This document shows, in pieces, positions 52,829-60,825 of a DNA stretch of 64,000 bases; position 1 is the first letter of the stretch, and the number at the start of each line of letters is the position of its first letter. Made by a program: the position numbers and the translations under genes. The DNA is taken from contig DATBGS010000075.1 in the NCBI GenBank assembly GCA_036557885.1, forward strand, positions 1 to 64,000, given 5' to 3'. Source of the DNA: DATBGS01 sp036557885 (GTDB lineage Bacteria; Chloroflexota; Ktedonobacteria; Ktedonobacterales; DATBGS01). The notes under the pieces were generated by a model. That model was given only the letters and a program-made list of their open reading frames with translations, was not told where the DNA came from and ran no database searches.

Positions 52829-54484
52829 CTAATGCAGCGCCCGATATGCCACGAACACAGAGGCGCTGCCAAGCAAAAAAGCCATCCCGAAGCAGGCCCA
52901 GACGAACATCCAGAGCACGCGCCGCCAGGGGTCGCGCTGTCTGGGCAGTACAACCGTTCGTCGAGGTGAAGAGTAGCGCCCGGTACGGGCCAGCGTCTCA
53001 TCGGGCAGGCGGCGCGTAGTGCGCCGACGCGGGCGCGTCAGATCATCCCTGGCAAACGTCGGCTGGCGGGCGCCACATACCCGACAAAACGACGCGCTGG
53101 GACGGTTGCGCGCACCGCACTTCCAACAAGCGATAACGGGCCGCGTGGCGCCACTGGTGCCACGCACCGCCGGGAACTGGCGAGTCGCCAGGTTCTCCTG
53201 CTCCAGTTCCAGCGACATATCAACCGTTCCCACGCGCTGTTCCGGCCTGGTGTCGCGCTCCGCAAGGCGAACAATGCGCTGCTCCACCTCAAAGGCGCGC
53301 GTCAGGGCATGCTCAAAGGCCAGCGCATTCTGGAAACGCTGCTCCGGGTCTTCCTCGGTTGCCATCTCGATCACTTCTGCCAGCGCCAGCGAGATGGGCG
53401 GCACCTCCTCGCCAGTGGCCTCGTCTGGGTGGCGTTGGCGATCCATCACCTCATTCACCACTGCCGCCCCACCCGACAGTTCGCGCAGCAGCACACCAAG
53501 GCTCCAGAGATCATCGCGGCGGTCAGGGGTCTTGGGGAGCGCAACGCCTGGCAGCGTGGATGCCTCCAGCATTTCCTGCGAGACAGGCTGATCGGCGGCA
53601 GGCGTTTGCTCGGCGTCTGTCAGGTTTGGCTCGGTTGGTGCCTCGCCATCTACCGGCGGTGGCGTGGCAGCGACGCTCTCCAGCAGGGCGGGCAGCGTCT
53701 GGCCGGGCAGCGTGGGCGAAGAAGCAACCATACTCAGCGCCCCCAGGCTCACCACCTGCGCGGGGCCATCCTCTGGCAGCGCCACGTCTTCCGGGTGCAG
53801 GCCACCCAGCACCAGGGGCGGGCGCTGCTGATGTAAATAGCCCAGCGCCCGCACCAACTCCAGCCCCAGCCGGGCAATTTCCAGCGGCGGCAGGGCGGGC
53901 ACGCGCTGGTCCTGCGCGGCCTCGGCCAGCACTGTCGCCAGCGTGCGCTCTGCCAGATTGGTCATAATCACATAGCAGGCGTCGCCCTCGCAAAAATACT
54001 CGTGTACCATCGGCAGGCTGGGATGCGAGAGCCGCGCCAGCACGCGCACCTCGCGGATAAACTGATTGGCCGTCTGCTCGCGTTCCTCCGGGGAAGCCGC
54101 CGGGTCCAGGGGAAGCACGTGGACCGTGAGCCGCTTTTGCAGGTCGGTATGCAGCCCAACATAGGAAATGCCCAGCCGGGCCGTCTCTCCATATAAGAAG
54201 CCTTGCCCGGCGACAGATTGGCGCAGCCCCAAAACCTGATATTTGCCACCATGTAACGACGCGCCGACATACCCCTCTACTGGGGAAACGCATTTCGTGG
54301 GCTGCTCTGGTGGGTCTGCCGCTTGCACCTCTTGAACTGACTCCGCGACGCTCTCCGCGAGTGTGCCCATCTCTCCTGGGGGGGATGGCTCGGCATCAAG
54401 CGTAAACTCCTGGGTAGAGAGAGAGGAATCAGCGGGGGCAGGGTGTCCTTCACCCGGCGGCACAGGGGTTAAAAGCTGGCTCAT
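52829..54484 (-). CDS. Membrane pseudokinase with zinc ribbon and C-terminal TM helix
   Basis: The 551-aa protein has a kinase-like region (about 70-400) whose flanking motifs align (LSHPSLPMVHEYF, YVIMTNLAERTLATVL, LRALGYLHQQRPPLV). The catalytic Lys segment reads TVHVLPL, HRD is replaced by GGLHPEDV and DFG by SLGALSM, so it is almost certainly inactive. A zinc ribbon follows (CWKCGARNRPSASFCRVCGA, about 454-475), then a basic region and a TM helix (about 525-548). The ATG at 54484 has AGGAGCG upstream. It may act as a scaffold for the active kinase gene upstream. Confidence 0.88.
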   Translation of the reverse strand: MSQLLTPVPPGEGHPAPADSSLSTQEFTLDAEPSPPGEMGTLAESVAESVQEVQAADPPEQPTKCVSPVEGYVGASLHGGKYQVLGLRQSVAGQGFLYGETARLGISYVGLHTDLQKRLTVHVLPLDPAASPEEREQTANQFIREVRVLARLSHPSLPMVHEYFCEGDACYVIMTNLAERTLATVLAEAAQDQRVPALPPLEIARLGLELVRALGYLHQQRPPLVLGGLHPEDVALPEDGPAQVVSLGALSMVASSPTLPGQTLPALLESVAATPPPVDGEAPTEPNLTDAEQTPAADQPVSQEMLEASTLPGVALPKTPDRRDDLWSLGVLLRELSGGAAVVNEVMDRQRHPDEATGEEVPPISLALAEVIEMATEEDPEQRFQNALAFEHALTRAFEVEQRIVRLAERDTRPEQRVGTVDMSLELEQENLATRQFPAVRGTSGATRPVIACWKCGARNRPSASFCRVCGARQPTFARDDLTRPRRRTTRRLPDETLARTGRYSSPRRTVVLPRQRDPWRRVLWMFVWACFGMAFLLGSASVFVAYRALH

Positions 54485-54623
54485 CACACGCTCCTGGTCC
54501 TTTTACACAACCTCCAGGTCTTTGCCTCGTCCATTCAGACGCTTTACGGAATCCAAAAGTTGCAACAAAGGACTTCTGTATTCCTACTTTATAAGACGCA
54601 TATCTCAGCTTTTTTTGACTCTG

Positions 54624-54629
54624 TATAAT
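54624..54629 (+). promoter_or_regulatory. -10 element of a probable leaderless transcript
   Basis: TATAAT ends 7 nt before the ATG at 54637, so transcription would begin at or next to the start codon. No Shine-Dalgarno is present. The -35 region is poor; a TTGACT at 54615 is too close to serve. Confidence 0.5.
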
Positions 54630-54636
54630 AGAGTGC

Positions 54637-55230
54637 ATGGAACCTTACGAGATTCGCGCTGACTACAACGAGCGCTCTATCATCGTCTATCAAGCCTATC
54701 GCCCGGAGATTGCGCTGCCCGCGCTGGAGCAGCAGCGCTTTGTGCCGCCCTTTTCGCTCAATCGCATGACCTGGATAAAGCCCTCGTTTCTCTGGATGAT
54801 GGAACGCAGCAATTGGGGCAAAAAGCCGGGGCAAGAATACATCCTGGCCGTGCGTATCACCCGCCAGGGCTGGGAAGAGGCGCTGGCGGAAGCGGTGCTC
54901 ACCTCGCCCGAAAAGGGCGTCTACCGCGACCACGACGACTGGCAGCAGCAGGCGAAGCACGCGCTGGTGCTGGTGCAATGGGACCCGGAGCGCTCAATTC
55001 ACGGCAAAAGCCTGTCCTATCGCAGCATCCAGGTGGGGCTGAGCCGCCATATCATCGAGCGCTACGTCAACGAGTGGACGCTGGAAATCAACGATATGAC
55101 GCCCCTCGTCAAAAAGCTCGCCGCTCTGCTACAATCGGGGCACGCGGACAAAGCCAAAGACTTGCTGCCCAAAGAGCGGGTCTATCCTGTGCCCGATGCC
55201 ATTGCCTGCCGCTTGGGAATGCAGCAGTGA
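54637..55230 (+). CDS. DUF4291 family protein
   Basis: The 197-aa protein carries the family core: EIRADYNERSIIVYQAYRPEIA, RFVPPFSLNRMTWIKPSFLWMM and GQEYILAVRITRQGWEEAL. A later Arg/Trp-rich region holds VQWDPERSIHGKSLSYRSIQVGL. The biochemical activity of DUF4291 is not established as far as I know. It is cytosolic. The -10 element lies only 7 nt before the ATG and no ribosome binding site is seen, so it may be translated from a leaderless mRNA. It heads an operon with an ATP-grasp enzyme and a RidA protein. Confidence 0.92.
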   Translation: MEPYEIRADYNERSIIVYQAYRPEIALPALEQQRFVPPFSLNRMTWIKPSFLWMMERSNWGKKPGQEYILAVRITRQGWEEALAEAVLTSPEKGVYRDHDDWQQQAKHALVLVQWDPERSIHGKSLSYRSIQVGLSRHIIERYVNEWTLEINDMTPLVKKLAALLQSGHADKAKDLLPKERVYPVPDAIACRLGMQQ

Positions 55231-55256
55231 GGTAGTAAAGGACAAAGCGAGAGAGT

Positions 55257-56084
55257 GTGAACACGCTAATTGTCGTCAACGGGGAACAAGACTGGCAGGC
55301 GTACTTCCCAGGCGTGGAAGTGCAGCAGGTGCGCCTGCTCACCAGCCGTTGGCTCTTTCAGGATGGCAAACTGTGGGTCTTTGACGAGCGCGGGAATACC
55401 CGTGTGGACGCGGTACTCTGGCGCGTGGGGGCCATCAAGCCTCTGCCCAGCCATCGCGCCGCCCTGGAACTGATACGCTTTGCGCGGGTGCCGTGCGTCA
55501 ATCCGCCCCAGGTTTTGCTGCGCGGCTATGATCGGCTGGCAATGCTCAACGAGTTACGCGAGGCAGGCTTGCCAACGGTTCCCTGCTCCATTGTCCTGGG
55601 CGACCGCATGATCGAGCGGCTGCACCCGGACTTCCCGGCGGTGATCAAGATTGGCAATTATCATGGCGGCTTTGGCAAAGCCCAGATTCTCGATGAGGCG
55701 CAGTGGGTAGACATCAAAGACCTGGCCTTTGTCAGCGACGACTATATGATTTTAGAGCCGTCCATAGACTACGTGCGCGACGTGCGCTGTCTGGCTGTTG
55801 GCGCGCAATTCTGGGCAATGGAGCGGCGCGGCAGATTCTGGAAGGTCAACACAGAGACGGTTGGCTACACGATGATAGACATGCCGCCGATTTTGCGGGA
55901 CTATACGCAGACAGCCATGCAGCATTTCCAGGCCGACGTGCTGGCCCTGGATTGTCTGCAAACCGCCGATGGCACGTATCTTGTCCTCGAAAGTAACGAT
56001 ACGCCAGGATTTTCAGGTTTCCCCGCTGAAGTGCGGCAGGCAGTGGCCCGCCGCATGCGTGAGCGAATGGAAGAGAAGGAGTGA
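55257..56084 (+). CDS. Synapsin-like ATP-grasp protein
   Basis: The 275-aa protein has an ATP-grasp fold. The core FPAVIKIGNYHGGFGKAQI (about 127-145) resembles the synapsin C-domain segment VVKIGHAHSGMGKVKV, and DVRCLAVG...RFWKVNTETVG (about 180-205) matches synapsin DVRVQKIG...NWKTNTGS. The C-terminal LVLESNDTPGF carries the metal-binding Glu and Asn. Bacterial ATP-grasp enzymes ligate a carboxylate to an amine or thiol. The start is GTG at 55257 with GAGAGA upstream. It lies 26 nt after DUF4291 and 4 nt before RidA. Confidence 0.85.
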   Translation: MNTLIVVNGEQDWQAYFPGVEVQQVRLLTSRWLFQDGKLWVFDERGNTRVDAVLWRVGAIKPLPSHRAALELIRFARVPCVNPPQVLLRGYDRLAMLNELREAGLPTVPCSIVLGDRMIERLHPDFPAVIKIGNYHGGFGKAQILDEAQWVDIKDLAFVSDDYMILEPSIDYVRDVRCLAVGAQFWAMERRGRFWKVNTETVGYTMIDMPPILRDYTQTAMQHFQADVLALDCLQTADGTYLVLESNDTPGFSGFPAEVRQAVARRMRERMEEKE

Positions 56085-56088
56085 GCCA

Positions 56089-56568
56089 GTGAAGATTGAA
56101 GCCAAGCTGCAAGAACTCGGCCTGGCGCTGCCCGAACCCATGAAGGCGCCCCCAGGCGCGAAGCTGCCCTTTGCGCCGGTGCGCGTGCGCGGCAACCGCG
56201 CCTATATTTCGGGCGCCGGGCCGCTCAACCCGGATGGCACGCTGGCCGAGCCGCTGGGCAAGGTGGGCGCGCAGCTTACGGTGGAGCAGGGCTATCAGGC
56301 CGCGCGGCTGACGGGCCTGGCGATGCTGGGCAGCCTCAAGCGTGAGCTGGGCGACCTGGACCGCGTGACGGCCTGGCTGCGCGTTTTTGGCATGGTCAAT
56401 GTTGCCCCCGGCTTCACGCAGACGCCCTCGGTGATCAACGGCTTCTCCGACTTGATTCTGGAACTTTATGGGCCGGAGGCGGGCGCTCACGCCCGCTCAG
56501 CGGTGGGCCTGGCCGAGCTACCTTTTCGCATTCCGGTTGAGATCGAAGCCGAAGTGGAAATCAGTTAG
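56089..56568 (+). CDS. RidA/YjgF-family protein
   Basis: The 159-aa protein matches the RidA family of enamine/imine deaminases: ISGAGPLNPDGTLAEPLGKVG, LAMLGSLKRELGDLDRVTAWLRVFGMVNVAP and the C-terminal VGLAELPFRIPVEIEAE. The active-site Arg and Glu region is less obvious than in classic RidA, so it belongs to a divergent subgroup (YjgF-like with the N-terminal extension KLQELGLALP). Such enzymes clear reactive imines produced by PLP or ATP-grasp chemistry. GTG at 56089 with AAGGAG upstream. It ends in a convergent repeat. Confidence 0.9.
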   Translation: MKIEAKLQELGLALPEPMKAPPGAKLPFAPVRVRGNRAYISGAGPLNPDGTLAEPLGKVGAQLTVEQGYQAARLTGLAMLGSLKRELGDLDRVTAWLRVFGMVNVAPGFTQTPSVINGFSDLILELYGPEAGAHARSAVGLAELPFRIPVEIEAEVEIS

Positions 56569-56575
56569 CGCCCTG

Positions 56576-56640
56576 CTTGTAGCACCGGCCACCGCCTGCC
56601 CTTCTGTCTTAGGGTGCCGGTGAGACGCCGGTGCTACAAG
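56576..56640. repeat. Palindromic repeat, family B, overlapping a sedolisin stop codon
   Basis: Perfect 14-bp terminal arms, CTTGTAGCACCGGC (56576-56589) and its complement (56627-56640), enclose the conserved 21-mer (56598-56618). On the minus strand the arm supplies the TAG stop and the last residues of the sedolisin gene. Confidence 0.85.
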
Positions 56641-58607
56641 CTGCTGGCTTGTTTAATTAGCGCGGGCAGCAGTTGATCGGCAATGGGCGTGCCCCAGCCT
56701 GTCACCAGATCATAGCCTACCTGCGCTGAATAGCCTTTGACTCCAGCAAACGTATTATTGCCCTGGGTTACATCGTTCATATCCTGGCCGCGCAAGGCGT
56801 AGAGCGCGGGCTGGATGAACCCCAGCGGCGCCCCGGCCATCTGGTTTGCCAGCGCGACCAGCCCGGCCCAGCAGGGCGCGCTGGCGCTGGTCCCGCCGGT
56901 CACGGTCCAATGGCGCCACTGCGGGTTCTTTGGCCCCAGCCCGATGGTGGAGGAGAGATAGAGCGCGAAGCTCAGCGCCGCCGGGAACGCGACATCGGGC
57001 AGCCCACGCTTGCCAAACAGCATCTGCTGGTTGGTAATCACATGTTGATAGTCGGGTTCATCAAACACCGCGCTGATGCCCCCGCCTGTAGCCCCGATGG
57101 ATTGATCGTTCCAGGTCTGTTCGCTATCAACGGTCCCGTTCTCATCGGTAATCTGGATGCTGGTGCCGCCAACGGCCAGCACATACGGGTCAGAGGCCGG
57201 CCAGGAGACATCCTGTATCTGCGGCCCCGCTTGCAGAAATGAGCGAATATTCACCGGGCCGGTATCGCCAGCAGCCGCCAGGACGGTCACATGCTCAGCG
57301 GCTGCACGCTGGAAAATCTCGTGCGCCTGGGCGTAGCTCTCTGGCTGCGCTGCCTGCTTCTTGCGTAGCTGAAAGCTGTAGTCCAGTTCGCTGCCACCGT
57401 AGCTGATGGAGATAATCTTGCCAAGCTGGTGATCCAGCGCGTAGGCCACCGCCCCTTCAATATTGCGAAAGCCGCAGTTAAAAGCCGGTGGGTTGCCGTG
57501 CGCGCCGTTGGACCAGATGAGCAGCACAATATTGGCGCCGGGCGCCATCGCGTGCGACCACTCCACATCCAGCGTATTCTCGGCCTCCAGATCATCCACA
57601 CCATCCGAGCACGTATACGGCACAGGCGCGCCCTGCGGCTGAAGAATCTGGAAGCTGGGCGGGTCGGGCAAGCCCCAGGCTTGATCAAAAGCGTGCAGGT
57701 CTTGTTTCAGCGTGGAGGTATGGCCGACGCCCAGAATCACAATCGTCTGGCCGCGCCCATCGTAGCCCTGTTTATACAGCGCGTTCAGATGATACGCGCC
57801 CTGAATCTGCTCCGGGTTGTAACAGGGAAAGCTGACGGTATCGCGGCAATCGCGGCTGGTGGGGGCTGTGCCGCTGGGCGTAAACATGCTCGGCTGCGGG
57901 AGCGACGTGGTGGGCGTGGCTGTTGGTAGAGACGTGACCGGCGGGTTTTCAATGGCCGGAGCGGAGCGAAACCCAAGCCACAGCAGCAGCGGCACCACGA
58001 CCACCACAGCCGCCAGGCCACACAAGAGCGCAAAGAGTTTGTTGTCAGCACGCCCTGGCAACGGCGCCAACGCTTCCGCGTACTCATACATCAGCGGAGC
58101 GGGAGGCGTCAGCGCTGCTGGCGGCGCTTGATACACTGGCCGCGCCACAGACTGAGGTACATAGACGGGCGGGGCGGGAGGCCGGGCAGCAAGCTCCGGC
58201 TGGGTGGTGGGCCTGGACGAGTATGCCGGTGGGTCGTCTGGCCGCGCTGCATGCGCCGGAAGTCTGACGAACTGCCCGCGCTGCCCCAGCAGGCGGCGCT
58301 CTTGCTGAAGGAGCGCCGCGCGGCTGGCGCTCAGGTTCTCCCAGCGCTGCTGAAGCCGCGCCATTTCTTCCTCAACCTCCTGGCGGCGGGCCAGCGCGTC
58401 CAGCGCCATTGCGCGATCATTGAAGCGCCGCGCCCGCTCCAGATAGTCCGCGCTGCGCGCCAGCATCTGCTCAAGCTGCTCCTGCTGATGCGCCAGGCGC
58501 ATTTCCTGGCTCATCGTGCTTTCCAGCGCCTGCCGCACTTCAGCCAGCATCTCCTGCCGGGTCATCGAGTTATCTTGCCAGCCTGGTTCTGGTCCCTGCT
58601 CGCGCAT
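56634..58607 (-). CDS. Membrane-anchored sedolisin (S53) protease, copy 2
   Basis: The 657-aa protein has an N-terminal coiled coil (about 15-105), a Pro-rich linker, one TM helix (about 190-213) and an extracytoplasmic peptidase S53 domain. The catalytic set is complete: Glu and Asp in AENTLD (about 343 and 347), the oxyanion Asp in AAGDTG (about 448) and the Ser of GGTSAS (about 574); a calcium-site-like MNDVTQGNNTFAG near the end also fits. The usual N-terminal activation propeptide of about 180 aa is not recognisable. The start follows GGAGGGGAGGG. It is the second of two tandem paralogues. Confidence 0.94.
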   Translation of the reverse strand: MREQGPEPGWQDNSMTRQEMLAEVRQALESTMSQEMRLAHQQEQLEQMLARSADYLERARRFNDRAMALDALARRQEVEEEMARLQQRWENLSASRAALLQQERRLLGQRGQFVRLPAHAARPDDPPAYSSRPTTQPELAARPPAPPVYVPQSVARPVYQAPPAALTPPAPLMYEYAEALAPLPGRADNKLFALLCGLAAVVVVVPLLLWLGFRSAPAIENPPVTSLPTATPTTSLPQPSMFTPSGTAPTSRDCRDTVSFPCYNPEQIQGAYHLNALYKQGYDGRGQTIVILGVGHTSTLKQDLHAFDQAWGLPDPPSFQILQPQGAPVPYTCSDGVDDLEAENTLDVEWSHAMAPGANIVLLIWSNGAHGNPPAFNCGFRNIEGAVAYALDHQLGKIISISYGGSELDYSFQLRKKQAAQPESYAQAHEIFQRAAAEHVTVLAAAGDTGPVNIRSFLQAGPQIQDVSWPASDPYVLAVGGTSIQITDENGTVDSEQTWNDQSIGATGGGISAVFDEPDYQHVITNQQMLFGKRGLPDVAFPAALSFALYLSSTIGLGPKNPQWRHWTVTGGTSASAPCWAGLVALANQMAGAPLGFIQPALYALRGQDMNDVTQGNNTFAGVKGYSAQVGYDLVTGWGTPIADQLLPALIKQASSL

Positions 58608-58645
58608 ATACCCTCCCCTCTGCCAACGTCAGCGCCTTACTACGC

Positions 58646-60523
58646 CTAGCTGCATTGACGCGGACCTTGCGGGCAGGGCGCGGGCGCGTTGTTCACCAGA
58701 GTGATCAGGTCTGGAATCAGTTGGTCAACCAGCGGGCTGCCCCAGCCAGACGCCAGATCATAGCCTGCCTGCGCCTGATAGCCCGGCACGCCGCCAAAGG
58801 AGTTATCGCCCTTGGTAATATCATTCAGCCCTTGCCCACGCAATTGATAGAGCGCGGGCTGGAGAAATCCCAGCGAAGAACCCTCCAGTTGATTTGCCAG
58901 CGCAATCACGCCAGCCCAGCAGGGCGCGCTGGCGCTGGTGCCGCCAATCAAGTCCCAATGGTTCCATTTCTGGGGGTTGATCTTGCCCATCGCGCCCGTG
59001 CGCGAGGCGCTGTACAGCGAATAGTTGATGCCCGCCGGAAACGCGACATCGGGGATGCCGCGCTGCCCATGAAACAGCGACTGATTGGGCACCAGTTTCT
59101 GATAATCTGGCTCAGAAAACACGTTGCTCAAGCCGCCGCCAGTGGACCCACCAAGTTTGGTGTCGTTCCAGACCTGCTCGCCGCTCGTATCCCCGTTCGT
59201 ATCCACAATCTGGACCGTCGTGCCGCCCACTGCCAGCACATACGGGTCCGAGGCAGGCCAGGAAACATTGGGCGTCTTCCAGAGCGCCGAGGAGCCGTCC
59301 GGGTTGGTCACACCGGTATCGCCGGTGGCCGCCAGCACCGTCACATGCTCATTGGCTGCGCGTTTGAAGATGGCGTCTGCCCTGGCATATAACTGCTGAT
59401 CGCCCGCTTTCTCCGAGGCCGTTTCCCCCGCAAAGCCCAGTTCGCTGCCGCCGTAGCTGATGGAGATAATCTTCCCAAGCTGGTGATCCAGCGCATACGA
59501 CACGGCGTCCTCTATCCCCACGATGCCGCAGTTCTGCTCTGGGGGCGCGCCAATATAGCCATTGCCCCAGATGAGCAGCACAATATTGGCGCCGGGCGCG
59601 ATGGCATGCGACCATTCCACATCCAGCGTATTTTCCAGCGTCAGCGCATCACCATCTGGCCCACAATCATACGGGGCCGGGTCGCCGCGTGGTTGCAAAA
59701 TCTGAAAGCTGGGCGGGTCGGGCAAGCCCCAGGCCAGATCAAAGGCATGCAAATCGTCTTTCAGCGTCGTCGTGTGCCCGGTGCCAACGATCACAATCGT
59801 CTGGCCCTGCCCATCATAGCCCTGTTTATACAGCGCGTTGAGATGAAACGCGCCCTGAATCTGTTCCGGGCTGTAACAGGGATAATTGAGGCTGGTCTGG
59901 CAATCTTTGGTGGCGGGCGCTGTTCCAGCCGGGGTAAAGACAATCGGCGGCGGCGTGGGGGTGAGCGTAGGCGTTGGGTAGGTTTTAGTCGTCTTGGGAG
60001 GCGTCAGGATGCCGTTCCGCGAATGAAAGAGCAGCGGTGCTACCACCACCGTCACCGCCAGGAGACACAACACCGCCAGCAGCTTGCGATTTCTGGATTT
60101 TGGCGCGGCAACTTTGTCCGGCATGGCCGGGGTCAGCGGCCCGCCGCCCTGCGCCGCGCCAGCCGCGTCCGCTTCATCCGGCGCAGCCAGGGGAGGCGCT
60201 CCCTCGACCTGCGCCAGGTGCTGCGCCAGTTGCTCGTGCTGAACGTGCAACGTCTCCAACTGCTGCTGGAGAAGCGGCAGATGGCTCTGAAGACGCTCGC
60301 TGTAGTCGCGCGCCTGCCGCGCCATCCCTTCTCGATCAGAAGCGCGAGCAAGCCAGGCTTGCTGCTGATAGTGCGCGATACGCTGCCGAAGCTGCTCGCG
60401 CTGAGCAGCCAACTGCTGCTCTTTCAGCGCAATCTCGTTGATCGCCCGCTGTAAGGCAGCTACTTCGTGTGCATCCAACTCCTGGCTTCCTTCCTGATCT
60501 GCTACTGGGGCCTGCTCGCTCAT
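58646..60523 (-). CDS. Membrane-anchored sedolisin (S53) protease, copy 1
   Basis: The 625-aa paralogue of the next gene has the same plan: coiled coil (about 20-105), one TM helix (about 147-166), Pro/Thr stalk and S53 domain. The catalytic Glu and Asp are in LENTLD (about 297 and 301), the oxyanion Asp in ATGDTG (about 402) and the Ser in GGTSAS (about 530). Again there is no propeptide. The gap to copy 2 is 38 nt, so they are co-transcribed from the promoter at 60592-60620. Sedolisins work at acidic pH, which would suit an acidic soil habitat (inference). Confidence 0.94.
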   Translation of the reverse strand: MSEQAPVADQEGSQELDAHEVAALQRAINEIALKEQQLAAQREQLRQRIAHYQQQAWLARASDREGMARQARDYSERLQSHLPLLQQQLETLHVQHEQLAQHLAQVEGAPPLAAPDEADAAGAAQGGGPLTPAMPDKVAAPKSRNRKLLAVLCLLAVTVVVAPLLFHSRNGILTPPKTTKTYPTPTLTPTPPPIVFTPAGTAPATKDCQTSLNYPCYSPEQIQGAFHLNALYKQGYDGQGQTIVIVGTGHTTTLKDDLHAFDLAWGLPDPPSFQILQPRGDPAPYDCGPDGDALTLENTLDVEWSHAIAPGANIVLLIWGNGYIGAPPEQNCGIVGIEDAVSYALDHQLGKIISISYGGSELGFAGETASEKAGDQQLYARADAIFKRAANEHVTVLAATGDTGVTNPDGSSALWKTPNVSWPASDPYVLAVGGTTVQIVDTNGDTSGEQVWNDTKLGGSTGGGLSNVFSEPDYQKLVPNQSLFHGQRGIPDVAFPAGINYSLYSASRTGAMGKINPQKWNHWDLIGGTSASAPCWAGVIALANQLEGSSLGFLQPALYQLRGQGLNDITKGDNSFGGVPGYQAQAGYDLASGWGSPLVDQLIPDLITLVNNAPAPCPQGPRQCS

Positions 60524-60591
60524 TCGTGGTCCTCCAGTCGGACGCTGTAGAGTTCCCGCCGTTTTCCCCTTCCCCTTGCTGGGTTGCCATA

Positions 60592-60620
60592 TTAGTAGCG
60601 CTTCAGCTTGAAAAAGTCAA
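60592..60620 (-). promoter_or_regulatory. Sigma70-like promoter of the sedolisin operon
   Basis: The minus strand reads TTGACT (60615-60620), a 17-bp spacer and TACTAA (60592-60597), about 65 nt before the start codon. Confidence 0.6.
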
Positions 60621-60663
60621 GCGTCTGACCCGGAGGTCCAGACCACCCAATGCTGGCCCTGCA

Positions 60664-60687
60664 AAATTGTGAACTGGTTCACAATTT
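60664..60687. promoter_or_regulatory. 24-bp dyad between divergent promoters
   Basis: AAATTGTGAAC (60664-60674), a two-base centre TG, and the exact complement GTTCACAATTT (60677-60687). It covers the expected -35 of the lipoprotein promoter and lies 44 bp upstream of the sedolisin -35, so one regulator could control both. Confidence 0.7.
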
Positions 60688-60704
60688 GCCTTGAACGGCT
60701 GTGC

Positions 60705-60710
60705 TATACT
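60705..60710 (+). promoter_or_regulatory. -10 element of the lipoprotein gene
   Basis: TATACT; the matching -35 position is occupied by the 60664-60687 dyad and is far from consensus, which fits an activator-dependent promoter. The start codon is about 115 nt downstream. Confidence 0.45.
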
Positions 60711-60825
60711 GGCCCCGCCAAAGCATTCGGTGAGCGCGTTGGTTCTTGCGCTCATCTCCCCTTCTCTCCTAATCTTTTCATCATGCCCGGCATTGGCAAG
60801 TGCTGGGAAAGAAAGACGGGATTCT

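Larger units (their letters stand above)
60524..60825. other. Divergent intergenic region with promoter signals (302 bp)
   Basis: It contains the minus-strand sedolisin promoter (60592-60620), a perfect-armed dyad (60664-60687) and a plus-strand TATACT (60705-60710) serving the lipoprotein gene. No gene was recognised. Confidence 0.6.

Noticed and set aside
54615..54620. TTGACT as a -35 hexamer
   Set aside because: Only 3 nt separate it from TATAAT, so it cannot act as -35 for that -10.
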